From NCBI GenBank assembly GCA_040758375.1, contig JBFLWE010000112.1:1-14182 (forward strand): DNA of 14,182 bases, read 5' to 3'. Positions 6,535 through 14,055 of this stretch are shown here, piece after piece (the stretch's first letter is position 1; each line of letters begins with the position of its first letter). The notes under the pieces were generated by a model that was given only the letters and a program-made list of their open reading frames with translations, searched no databases and was not told the origin of the DNA. The stretch comes from CAMLIZ01 sp040758375 (GTDB taxonomy: Bacteria; Pseudomonadota; Gammaproteobacteria; Burkholderiales; Burkholderiaceae_C). A program made the translations under genes and the position numbers.

Positions 6535-9500
6535 ATGAACGAACTCCTTCAGGCGTCTGCGGGCGTCATTGCGAAATGGCTCGCGGCGAAGCTGCCGGGC
6601 CTTAGCGCGAACTGGTGGCGCGAGCACGTCGTCGACCGACTGACCTTCCAACAGCAGCGCTTTGCAGAGGACCGGCGAATTCAGAGCCTGAGTGGCCTCG
6701 ACCTGGCGGCAGTGCTACGTGTCCTCGACCAGAACTGGAACGAGTTGGCCGCTGTGAACCCGCTGCCGCGGGAAGCTCGCAACTGGGTGAAGGAACTGCA
6801 AAGCGCTCGGAACCGCTGGGCACATGCACCAGCCGGAGGGGTGGGGCCGACAGACGCCTTCCGCGACGCGGACACCCTGGAGCGGCTGCTCGCCGTCGTG
6901 GGAGCGAGCCCGGACCTGATGGAGCGCCTCTCGGCGTTCAAGGCGGAGACCCTGGGTAGGCTCGCTCCAAAGCTCGAGCCTCAGGGCGCGCCTGCCGTCG
7001 GAGCAAGCGAAGCCGCGGCTCCGAGGCCAGCGACTGCCTCCGCACCGGCTCCAGCGTCCGCGAGCAAGTTCGCTGTGGGTCAGTTGCTTTGTCTTCGGTC
7101 GAACCCGGCGGCAGTGTTCCCGGTGCTCGAGGTCCTGGCAGGTGGGGCCGTAGAGACACGGTACCGCGTCTTCGAGAACGGCGCGCGGCAGGTGTACTAC
7201 GAAAGCCAGCTTCAGGCCCTAGAGGAGCCTGAGGCCGACCGCAAGACGTTGACGGCAGCCGAGTTGTCGTCTCTGCTTAGTGCCGCCCAACTGTCTTCGC
7301 CGTCCGCGTCGGCGCTGTACTCCTTGAACTCCGGTCGAGTTCGCTTCGTCCCGTATCAGTACCGACCGGTGTTCAAGCTCATACGAGCAGACCGACCCCG
7401 TCTGCTGGTCGCTGACGAGGTGGGCGTCGGCAAGACCATCGAGGCCGGCCTCATCCTCAAGGAACTGCAGGCACGAAGCGACATCAAGTCGGTGCTCATC
7501 ATCTGCCCCAAGGCGCTTGTCACCGAGCGCAAGTGGGAACTGGAGATGAAGCGCTTCGACGAGCACTTCGTGCATCTCGATGGCTCGTTGCTCCGACACT
7601 GCATCAAGGAGACACATCTTGGCGGAGAGTGGCCCGCCCAGTACGAGAGGGCAATTCTGCCCACGTCACTGTTCGACAACGACCTGCTCTTTGGTAGGTC
7701 AGGCAGAGGCAAGGCAAGGGACCCAGGCCTGCTGGAGCTAGACCCTCCGCCAAAGTTCGACCTCGTCATCGTCGACGAAGCTCACCACATCCGGAACAGC
7801 GAGACGTTTCTTCATCAGGCGGTTCGGTACTTTGCTGACAACGCGGAGGCCGTGGTGTTCCTTTCGGCGACGCCAGTTCAGCTCGGCCGGGACGACCTGT
7901 ACACGCTGCTTAACGTCCTGCGTCCCGACGTCATCATCGACCCGGCCAGCTTTGAGCAGATGGCCGAGCCCAATCAGTTCATCAACGCCGCGATTCAGGC
8001 GTGCCGCCGAGGCGAGACTGGTTGGTCAGAGCTGGTCAGGGAGCAACTGCGAGAGGTGGCTGCAACGACGTGGGGCCGCGAGGTGCTGGCCATCAACCCT
8101 GGCTTTCAGCACATCTACGATGGTCTGGCTGAGGGCGCCGAGGACGGCGCGTCGCGTATCAAGACCATCTACTCATTGGAGGGCCTGTTCACCTTCAGTT
8201 CACTCATCAACCGCACCAGGCGCCGAGACATCGGTGAGTTCACGACTCGGAAGGCTGAGACGGTCAGCACAGAGTTCACCCCAAGCCAGAAGGAACTCCA
8301 CGACGACCTGTTGAGCGTCATCGCCCGAATCCTCGCAAGGCTCCATGGGAACCTGAACGTCAAGTTCATGATGTCGACAGTGAGCCGGCAGGCCGCAAGC
8401 AGTCTCTATGGTCTGGCACCCGCGCTGCGGGACATCCTGCGGGGCAAGCTCGCGAGCCTTGAAGAGGCCGATGACCCAGACGACGGAGTTGAGCGCGAGT
8501 TCGACTTTGTTGAGCAAATTCGCGGGGACATCGAGTCGCTGCTTCGGCGAGCAAGTAGCTTGGACCCCAATGACCCGAAGGCCGCGGCGTTCATGAAGGT
8601 GGTGGCTGACAAGCTGGCCATGCCGCGCAACAAGGTGCTGGTCTTTAGCACGTTCCGCCACACGCTCCGCTACTTGGTGGGCAAGTTGACGGCGGCCAAC
8701 GTTCGGTTCGGCCTCGTCCATGGCGGGATACCCGATGAGGAGCGGTCGGCACTTCGACGGCGCTTCGCGTTGCCCAAGGAGAGTGAGGAAGCTCTTGACG
8801 TCCTGCTTTCGTCCGAAGTTGGCTGCGAAGGCCTCGACTTCCAGTTCTGCGACTGCCTTGTCAACTTTGACCTTCCGTGGAATCCAATGCGCGTAGAGCA
8901 GCGCATCGGCCGGATTGACCGCTATGGGCAAGCCAGCGAGGCAGTCGGCATCTTCAACTTCATAACCCCAGGCACGATAGACGCGGAGATTTTTGACCGC
9001 TGCCTCAGTCGTATTGGCGTCTTCCAGCACGCCATCGGCGGCAACGAGGAAATCCTCGGCGAAATCACCAAGGAGCTGCACAACATAGCCGAGTCGTTCA
9101 CGCTCAGCGATGAGGAGCGACAGCAGCGCCTTCTCCAACTGTCGGACAACAAAATTCGGCAGATAGAGGAGGAACAGCGCTTGGAGGAGCGTCAGGGCGA
9201 ACTGTTCGGACTCAACCTCGCTGCTGCGTCTTGGGAGCAGCGGCTGGCGAGGTCGCGTAGCCATTGGCTAGAGCCCCGGGCCCTCGGCTTGGCGGTCGGT
9301 TCGTACCTGGCTCGCCGGCTAGGGAAGGAGCAGGACTACCTTCTCGGAGAAAAGGCTCTGAAGACGTTGCGGTTGGGCCAAGAAGCGCGGGCGACTCTGT
9401 TGGAGGACTTCCGCAAGCTTCCTCGTTCCACGGACCCCATGCACAGGGCGTGGGAGCGATGGCTAAAGGGAACATCTCCAACCCTCTCGGTAACCTTCGA

Positions 9501-10116
9501 GCAGGAGGCGGCGGTCGAGAACGCTAGCGCCGCACTACTTTCCTTGGGTCATCCGCTGCTTCGCCAGGCCGCAGCGTTTCTCCAGGAAGCCGACGCTATT
9601 GCCGTACGTCTATCCGTCGTCAACGAGGTGCTGCCGGAAGGTGTCCATCCCTTCGCTCTCTATCGTTGGGCCAGACAAGGGGCTAAGCGCGACGAGGACC
9701 TGATTCCCGTGACCGAGAGCCCGGCGGTAGCTGACGCGCTGCTGGAGGTGCTTCCGTCTGCCGTTGACGCGTCAGGATTGGAACTTCCGGGTCAACAGGT
9801 GTGGGATGACCTGGACAAGGTACACCACCAGTTGTGGCTGCGGGAGTCCACGCAGCACGCAGAAGACAACCGCCAGCTTGTCGGGGTTCGAATCCAGAGT
9901 CTGACTGCGAGCTTCACCGCGCGACGTGCCCTTCTGGAGGAGCAAATCGGACGGGCCACGAACGACAAGATTCGCGTGATGAAGCAGGCGGAGTTGGAGC
10001 GCGCTCAGGTGGACTTTGACGTTCGCGTAGCTGCGCTCAGAAAGGCTGCCGAGAGCGGAGACATCAAGGCGACGCCCGCGGTGTTCGGCGTCCTTGAAGT
10101 GCGGAGGGCACAGTGA
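6535..10116 (+). CDS. Swt1-like HEPN domain fused to RapA/SNF2-type helicase
   Basis: This is a 1193-aa protein with three parts. Residues 1-100 look like a Swt1-type HEPN domain, with the RNase-type motif RX4H at R92-H97 (RNRWAH, 6808-6825). An Ala/Pro-rich linker (about 145-175) leads to a small beta-rich domain (about 178-225, VGQLLCLR...VYYESQL) like the one preceding motors of this kind. The SF2/SNF2-like helicase follows: DEVGVGKT (294-301), DEAH (414-417), SAT (444-446) and motif VI QRIGRIDR (789-796), then a helical C-terminal region ending in a predicted coiled coil. The expected role is an ATP-driven nucleic-acid translocase coupled to a metal-independent RNase, acting in the cytoplasm; defence is inferred. 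The ATG at 6535 is chosen over an upstream in-frame alternative start (6478) because AGGGGG lies just before it and the HEPN fold begins there. The gene overlaps the next by 4 bp (GTGA). Its codons end in A/T more often than those of the helicase/methyltransferase gene, suggesting separate acquisition. Confidence 0.88.
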   Translation: MNELLQASAGVIAKWLAAKLPGLSANWWREHVVDRLTFQQQRFAEDRRIQSLSGLDLAAVLRVLDQNWNELAAVNPLPREARNWVKELQSARNRWAHAPAGGVGPTDAFRDADTLERLLAVVGASPDLMERLSAFKAETLGRLAPKLEPQGAPAVGASEAAAPRPATASAPAPASASKFAVGQLLCLRSNPAAVFPVLEVLAGGAVETRYRVFENGARQVYYESQLQALEEPEADRKTLTAAELSSLLSAAQLSSPSASALYSLNSGRVRFVPYQYRPVFKLIRADRPRLLVADEVGVGKTIEAGLILKELQARSDIKSVLIICPKALVTERKWELEMKRFDEHFVHLDGSLLRHCIKETHLGGEWPAQYERAILPTSLFDNDLLFGRSGRGKARDPGLLELDPPPKFDLVIVDEAHHIRNSETFLHQAVRYFADNAEAVVFLSATPVQLGRDDLYTLLNVLRPDVIIDPASFEQMAEPNQFINAAIQACRRGETGWSELVREQLREVAATTWGREVLAINPGFQHIYDGLAEGAEDGASRIKTIYSLEGLFTFSSLINRTRRRDIGEFTTRKAETVSTEFTPSQKELHDDLLSVIARILARLHGNLNVKFMMSTVSRQAASSLYGLAPALRDILRGKLASLEEADDPDDGVEREFDFVEQIRGDIESLLRRASSLDPNDPKAAAFMKVVADKLAMPRNKVLVFSTFRHTLRYLVGKLTAANVRFGLVHGGIPDEERSALRRRFALPKESEEALDVLLSSEVGCEGLDFQFCDCLVNFDLPWNPMRVEQRIGRIDRYGQASEAVGIFNFITPGTIDAEIFDRCLSRIGVFQHAIGGNEEILGEITKELHNIAESFTLSDEERQQRLLQLSDNKIRQIEEEQRLEERQGELFGLNLAAASWEQRLARSRSHWLEPRALGLAVGSYLARRLGKEQDYLLGEKALKTLRLGQEARATLLEDFRKLPRSTDPMHRAWERWLKGTSPTLSVTFEQEAAVENASAALLSLGHPLLRQAAAFLQEADAIAVRLSVVNEVLPEGVHPFALYRWARQGAKRDEDLIPVTESPAVADALLEVLPSAVDASGLELPGQQVWDDLDKVHHQLWLRESTQHAEDNRQLVGVRIQSLTASFTARRALLEEQIGRATNDKIRVMKQAELERAQVDFDVRVAALRKAAESGDIKATPAVFGVLEVRRAQ
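10103..10116 (+). promoter_or_regulatory. Ribosome binding site and GTGA stop-start overlap
   Basis: GGAGGG at 10103-10108 precedes a GTG start at 10113-10115. That GTG overlaps the TGA stop (10114-10116) of the HEPN-helicase gene. The strong site plus the 4-bp overlap indicates translational coupling and fixes the GTG as the start of the ATPase gene. Confidence 0.75.
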
Positions 10117-12002
10117 ACAGCCTGGAGGAACTTGCCGCCCAGCGGCGGGAGTTCTTGGCCGCGCTTGCCAAGAACAAGGGCATCAACCTCGACATCTTCG
10201 ACGACTTCTATCCGGACGAGGCGCACTTCATCTACGAGCTCCTCCAGAACGCCGAGGACACAGGTGCGACGGAGGTGATGTTCGAGCTCTCCGATTCGAA
10301 ATGCGTGTTCGAGCACAACGGAGAACGGCAGTTCAACCTGGACGACATTGACGCCATCACAGGCATCAACAACAGCACCAAGAAGGATGACCCCGACCGC
10401 ATCGGCAAGTTCGGCGTCGGCTTCAAGTCCGTCTATACCTACACGAGCAGCCCAACCGTCTACTCGTCGGAGTACAGCTTCCAGATTGAGCGGCGCTTTC
10501 TGCCCGTGCCGGTGCCAGGGCGGGAAGCACTTGGGAAGCGAACGCGCTTCGAGTTCCCTTTCAACAATCCGAAGAAGAACAAAGAGACAGCCTATGCCGA
10601 GGTGAAGGCCGGGCTGCAGCAACTCTCTGAGACCACGCTGCTCTTCCTTCGAAGCCTCCAGTACATCCGGTGGCGAGTAGAGGGTGTCGAAGGCGCGGTA
10701 CTTCGCCATGAGTACTCGCCGTCGCACATCGAGGTACTCAAGCAGGTCGAGGGTCGCGATGTACAGAGCTCCCAATGGCTGCGGTTCGCGGCCACCGTCT
10801 CCGACGTCCATCAGTTCTCGGCCCCGATAGCTGGCATCGAGAAGCAGGCCGTCGCCATCGCCTTCGAACTCGCCTTCCGTGGCGAACAGAAGTCCTTTGA
10901 CCCCAAGAAGCCAATCGCCGACCAGCTACGCATCATCCCGTCGGAACGAGGAATGGTGTCCGTGTTCTTTCCGGCGGACAAGGAGGTGTCGGGGCTTCGC
11001 TATCACCTGCACGCACCCTTCGTTCCAGAACTCAGTCGCGCAAGCATCAAGAACACTCCCGAGAACACACCGCTGTTTGAACAGCTGGCACGCCTCAGTG
11101 CCAGGGCGCTGCACGTCATCAAGGACCTCGGTCTGCTGAGCGGCGACTTCTTGGCAGTACTCCCGAACAACGACGACTCTCTGCCGGAGCGCTACAAGGT
11201 CATCCGGGCGGCCGTCGTCGCGGAGATGAAGGCACAGGCGCTCGTGCCAACATTCGCGGGCAGGTACGCGCCGGCGTCACGTCTCTGCCAAGCGCGAGCG
11301 TCGCTCAAGGCGTTGCTGTCTGATGAGGACTTGGCATTCGTCACAGGCCGGAGCGACCAGCCCACTTGGGCAATCACGGCGCCGCAAAAAAGCCAGGCGC
11401 AGGACAAGTTCTTGGCGAGCCTTGGGATAGCAAGTTGGGATGCCGAAGACCTCAAGGACTTCTTTGAGTCACGAGCTCGTGTGAGTTCTCGCCATTGGAC
11501 CGGTGCACGTGTGGACCCGCTCGTCTTGAAATGGATGGCGGCGAAGCCGCTGGAGTGGCACCAAGCGCTCTACGCCATCCTCGGCAAGTACTGCGATGAC
11601 GAAGGGGACGTATTCGACCTGCACGAGGCACAAATCGTGCGAACCGTCGATGGGTCCTACCGGCTTGCCAAGGACGCCTTCTTCCAGACAGGCGTTCCAA
11701 GCAAGAAGGATCCGTTGCCTCGTATCGACGAAGAGATTCTCACGGTCGGGACGAGGAAGGGTCAGCAGTCGGACGCGCGGAAGTTTCTCGTCAGCATTGG
11801 TGTCGCCGCCGATGCAAAACTGACCCACCCCGCCGAAGTAAATCTGACCCACCTGGGCGAAGCTGACGGCCTTTTGGCCGTCGATGTTGACCCAGGAGCA
11901 AGCAGTGGAAGTGAGAGTCATGCATCGGCAAGGACAGTCGATGCGATCGATCTCCAAGGAACTTGGGTGCTCGCGCAACACCGTGCGCCGGTACCTGCGT
12001 GA
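10113..12002 (+). CDS. Sacsin-like GHKL (Hsp90-fold) ATPase, 5' part, interrupted by IS21
   Basis: The present open frame gives 629 residues, of which only about 563 (to 11800) belong to the original gene; the last 66 are read from the IS21 left end. The N terminus is a sacsin/Hsp90-type ATPase domain: N-box ELLQNAED (42-49, key N46), EHNGERQF (67-74) as the D/NxG-type nucleotide loop, and the lid-side IGKFGVGFKS (97-106). The rest of the visible part is a large mixed domain I cannot assign. Relatives of this kind are often well over 1000 residues and end in nuclease-like or DUF3883-type regions; any such region would lie beyond this window. The gene starts at GTG 10113, coupled to the HEPN-helicase gene, so the two products probably work together. 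Insertion of IS21 after the Ile-Gly codons at 11795-11800 removes the C-terminal part. The ATPase domain is intact, so a truncated protein could still be made. Confidence 0.82.
   Translation: MNSLEELAAQRREFLAALAKNKGINLDIFDDFYPDEAHFIYELLQNAEDTGATEVMFELSDSKCVFEHNGERQFNLDDIDAITGINNSTKKDDPDRIGKFGVGFKSVYTYTSSPTVYSSEYSFQIERRFLPVPVPGREALGKRTRFEFPFNNPKKNKETAYAEVKAGLQQLSETTLLFLRSLQYIRWRVEGVEGAVLRHEYSPSHIEVLKQVEGRDVQSSQWLRFAATVSDVHQFSAPIAGIEKQAVAIAFELAFRGEQKSFDPKKPIADQLRIIPSERGMVSVFFPADKEVSGLRYHLHAPFVPELSRASIKNTPENTPLFEQLARLSARALHVIKDLGLLSGDFLAVLPNNDDSLPERYKVIRAAVVAEMKAQALVPTFAGRYAPASRLCQARASLKALLSDEDLAFVTGRSDQPTWAITAPQKSQAQDKFLASLGIASWDAEDLKDFFESRARVSSRHWTGARVDPLVLKWMAAKPLEWHQALYAILGKYCDDEGDVFDLHEAQIVRTVDGSYRLAKDAFFQTGVPSKKDPLPRIDEEILTVGTRKGQQSDARKFLVSIGVAADAKLTHPAEVNLTHLGEADGLLAVDVDPGASSGSESHASARTVDAIDLQGTWVLAQHRAPVPA
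11795..11800. repeat. Left target-site duplication CATTGG of the IS21 element
   Basis: CATTGG lies immediately before the left IS tip and is repeated exactly after the right tip (13925-13930). A 6-bp duplication is within the 4-8 bp range known for the IS21 family. It proves a simple insertion into a previously continuous gene. Confidence 0.88.
11801..11853 (+). repeat. IS21 left-end terminal repeats (outer and inner)
   Basis: The inner copy (11831-11853, core GCCGAAGTAAATCTGACC) is identical over 23 bp to both right-end copies in inverted orientation. The outer copy (11801-11829) matches the right outer copy at 24 of 29 positions; its core reads GATGCAAAACTGACC. Multiple terminal repeats are the known IstA binding sites of IS21 elements. 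Confidence 0.85.
11865..11882 (+). promoter_or_regulatory. Hairpin abutting the istA start codon
   Basis: GACGGCC (11865-11871), loop TTTT, GGCCGTC (11876-11882) is a perfect 7-bp stem ending one base before the ATG at 11884. It occupies the place where a Shine-Dalgarno would be, and none is otherwise visible. A stem here could limit transposase translation, especially from transcripts entering from outside, as known for other insertion sequences; that role is inferred. Confidence 0.5.
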
Positions 12003-12915
12003 GGCCGGCGCCGGGCGATATGGCCCCAGGGCGCCGCGGCAGTGCAAGCTCGACCCGTACAAGGCGTACGTGCTCGAGCGCGTCGAAGCCGCCAGGCCGC
12101 ACTGGATCCCGGCGACCGTGCTGCTGCGGGAGATCGCTGGGCGTGGCTATGGTGGCGGCATCAGCCAGCTCAAGGCCTTCCTCGCGCCGCTGAAGAAGGC
12201 CGTGCCGGAGCCGCTCGTGCGCTTCGAGACGGCGCCCGGCCAGCAAATGCAGGCCGACTTCACCGTTGTGCGGCGCGGGCGCGACGCGCTCTTGGCGCTG
12301 GTGGCCACGCTTGGCTACAGCCGCGCCAGCTTCGTCGAGTTCACCACCGACGAGACCACCGCAACCCTGCGCAGTGCACTGCGCGCGGCCTTCGACTACT
12401 TCGGCGGTGTGCCCTCCGAGGTCCTGTTCGACAACGCCAAGAGCGTCGTGCTCGAGCGCGACGCCTATGGAGCCGGCCGGCACCGCTGGAACCCCGAGTT
12501 GCTGGCGCTGGCCGAGGAGTGCGGCTTCAAGCCGCGGCTGTGCCGACCGTACCGCGCCAAGACCAAGGGCAAGGTCGAGCGCTTCAACGGCTACCTCAAG
12601 GGAAGCTTCCTCGTGCCGTTGGCGGCCAGCCTCAAGGCCGCCGGCCTGGCGCTGACGGCTGAGGTCGCCAACCGGCACGTCAGGCGCTGGCTCGACGGGG
12701 TGGCCAACGAGCGCGAGCACGGCACCACCGGCGAGGTGCCCTCGGTCCGCCTGGCAGAGGAACGCGCCGTGATGCTGCCGCCGCCGGCGCTGAAGACACC
12801 GCCCCGGATCGGCATGAAGGTCGCCACCCCGCTGGAGAGCCTGCAGCACCCGCTGGCCGTCTACGACCAGCTGCTGCACGCGCTGCGGAGCACGCAACCG
12901 GAGGTCGGCGCATGA
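11884..12915 (+). CDS. istA: IS21-family transposase IstA
   Basis: This 343-aa DDE transposase carries out strand cleavage and joining at the element ends. It has an N-terminal helix-turn-helix (about 15-45, SMRSISKELGCSRNTVRRYL) and an integrase core with D125 (QADFTVV), D183 (LFDNAK) and E232 (KVERFNG). It is shorter than IstA of IS21 itself but typical of compact members. The start at ATG 11884 gives the usual family N terminus (MLTQEQAVEVRV). The first 119 bases overlap, in another frame, the run-on tail of the interrupted ATPase frame, which stops at 12000-12002. It overlaps istB by ATGA. Confidence 0.93.
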   Translation: MLTQEQAVEVRVMHRQGQSMRSISKELGCSRNTVRRYLREAGAGRYGPRAPRQCKLDPYKAYVLERVEAARPHWIPATVLLREIAGRGYGGGISQLKAFLAPLKKAVPEPLVRFETAPGQQMQADFTVVRRGRDALLALVATLGYSRASFVEFTTDETTATLRSALRAAFDYFGGVPSEVLFDNAKSVVLERDAYGAGRHRWNPELLALAEECGFKPRLCRPYRAKTKGKVERFNGYLKGSFLVPLAASLKAAGLALTAEVANRHVRRWLDGVANEREHGTTGEVPSVRLAEERAVMLPPPALKTPPRIGMKVATPLESLQHPLAVYDQLLHALRSTQPEVGA

Positions 12916-13691
12916 ACCTGCAGCACCAACGCATCGAGGCGCTGTGCGTGCAGCTGAAATTCGCCCGGCTGCACGCCGAGTGGCCGGCCATCGCGCAGCA
13001 GGCTGCCACCGAGCAGGCCAGCCTGGCGGACTTCCTCGAGCGCGCGCTCCAGGCCGAGACGAGGGGGCGCCACGAGCGCAAGGTCGCCACCCTCATGAAG
13101 CTGGCGACGATGCCGGCGGTCAAGACGCTGGAGCAGTTCGACTGGAAGGAAGCACCCGGGGCGCCGAAGGCACAGATCCAGGAGCTGGCGCACCTGGCGT
13201 TCGTCGAGCGGGCCGAGAACGTCGTCCTGCTCGGCCCCAGCGGGGTGGGCAAGACGCACCTGGCGCTGGCCATCGCGCAGCGTGCCGTCGCCGCTGGGCA
13301 CAAGGTGCGCTTCATCACCGCCGCCGACCTGATGCTGCAGTTGGCCACGGCCAGGAGCCAGAGCCGGCTCAAGGAATACCTCAACCGCGCGGTGCTCGGC
13401 CCCAAGCTGCTGGTGGTCGACGAGATCGGCTACCTGCCCTTCGGGCGCGAGGAGGCCAACCTGTTCTTCAACGTCGTGGCCAAGCGCTACGAGCGCGGCA
13501 GCATGGTGCTCACCAGCAACCTGCCGTTCACCCAGTGGGCCACCGCCTTCGCCGACGATCAGACGCTGACCGCAGCGATGCTTGACCGGCTGCTGCACCA
13601 CGCCCACATCGTGCAGATCAGCGGCGAGAGCTACCGGCTCAAGGACAAGCGCCGCGCCGGCAACGCACCGAAGAAGACCGCCAGCGCGTGA
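12912..13691 (+). CDS. istB: IS21-family helper ATPase IstB
   Basis: This is a 259-aa AAA+ ATPase related to DnaC/DnaA-type helicase loaders. In IS21 elements it assembles on target DNA, selects the insertion site and stimulates IstA. It has Walker A GPSGVGKTH (108-116), Walker B LLVVDE (166-171) and an Asn sensor-like region VLTSNLPF downstream. The ATG at 12912 overlaps the istA stop by 4 bp (ATGA), so the two are translationally coupled. It is full-length for the family and has no frameshift, which fits an active element. Confidence 0.93.
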   Translation: MNLQHQRIEALCVQLKFARLHAEWPAIAQQAATEQASLADFLERALQAETRGRHERKVATLMKLATMPAVKTLEQFDWKEAPGAPKAQIQELAHLAFVERAENVVLLGPSGVGKTHLALAIAQRAVAAGHKVRFITAADLMLQLATARSQSRLKEYLNRAVLGPKLLVVDEIGYLPFGREEANLFFNVVAKRYERGSMVLTSNLPFTQWATAFADDQTLTAAMLDRLLHHAHIVQISGESYRLKDKRRAGNAPKKTASA

Positions 13692-13693
13692 GC

Positions 13694-13800
13694 AGGGCTG
13701 TGGACATGTGGACGATGCGCTGGCGCGCACCGGCACCGGCCGTGGACAACGCTGGCGCGTTGCCCACCGCCGGCGCGTTCGCCCACATGACCACAGCCCT
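13694..13800. repeat. Long 18-bp inverted repeat after istB
   Basis: AGGGCTGTGGACATGTGG (13694-13711) is complementary to 13783-13800 at 17 of 18 positions, with a 71-base loop that contains several CGCTGGCGCG-like near repeats. It starts three bases after the istB stop codon. It could act as a transcription/RNA 3' end structure or as a DNA cruciform inside the element. There is no T-run for a simple intrinsic terminator. Confidence 0.6.
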
Positions 13801-13860
13801 CGACCATCACGAGGAACAACAACCAAGACCCCCGCGCCTACCGGGCGGGGAACAGGCCTG

Positions 13861-13924
13861 GGTGGGTCAGATTTACTTCGGCGAGAACCCGGCAAGGTGG
13901 GTCAGATTTACTTCGGCGTTGACA
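13861..13924 (-). repeat. IS21 right-end terminal repeats (inner and outer)
   Basis: Two identical 23-bp copies lie at 13861-13883 and 13896-13918, inverted relative to the left end. The outer one extends to the tip TTGACA (13924). The copies are 35 bp apart, against 24 bp at the left end measured at their inner (ACC) ends, so the two ends are not symmetric. Confidence 0.87.
13919..13924 (+). promoter_or_regulatory. Outward-facing -35 box at the IS21 right tip
   Basis: The last six bases of the element are TTGACA, a perfect sigma-70 -35 hexamer pointing out. IS21 is known to build a strong junction promoter when two copies lie in tandem. At this insertion the bases about 17 bp downstream (CCGGAG, 13942-13947) do not resemble a -10 box, so no promoter is expected here at present. 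Confidence 0.5.
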
Positions 13925-13930
13925 CATTGG
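13925..13930. repeat. Right target-site duplication CATTGG
   Basis: This is the exact copy of 11795-11800, directly after the right IS tip. Deleting one copy together with the element restores the ATPase reading frame. Confidence 0.88.
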
Positions 13931-14055
13931 CGTCAAGGTGCCCGGAGAACTCGAGGAGGTGACGCTGCTGCTGAAGGCTCGGTACGGGCCTGATGGAGAC
14001 GCTCCCTCTGACAAGGTGTACCTCTCCGACCTTAAGCGCCTGATGGCCTTTGCCG
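13931..14055 (+). pseudogene. Continuation of the interrupted sacsin-like ATPase gene
   Basis: Joining 11800 to 13931 keeps the frame and reads ...KFLVSIG then VKVPGELEEVTLLLKARY, followed by 22 further residues ending LSDLKRLMAFA at about 14055. The hydrophilic helical character matches the upstream part, and no stop occurs until one supplied by the next element (14073-14075). The fragment has no start of its own in this frame near 13931 and is expected to be untranslated. The true C terminus lies beyond the second insertion, outside the window. Confidence 0.75.

Larger units (their letters stand above)
11801..13924 (+). mobile_element. Complete IS21-family insertion sequence (2124 bp)
   Basis: The element has TGTC...GACA tips, two terminal repeats at each end, the istA-istB gene pair with a 4-bp overlap, and a 6-bp target duplication (CATTGG). 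Both genes are intact, so it is probably mobile, and the identical flanks suggest a fairly recent insertion. The istAB genes point the same way as the interrupted ATPase gene, so read-through transcription from the operon would reach them. Confidence 0.92.

Noticed and set aside
13699..13749. DnaA-box-like TGTGGAC motifs (13699, 13707) and CGTGGACAA (13741), considered as an origin
   Set aside because: There are only three imperfect copies inside an insertion sequence, with no AT-rich unwinding region or replication gene. The first two fall wholly or largely in the arm of the inverted repeat.
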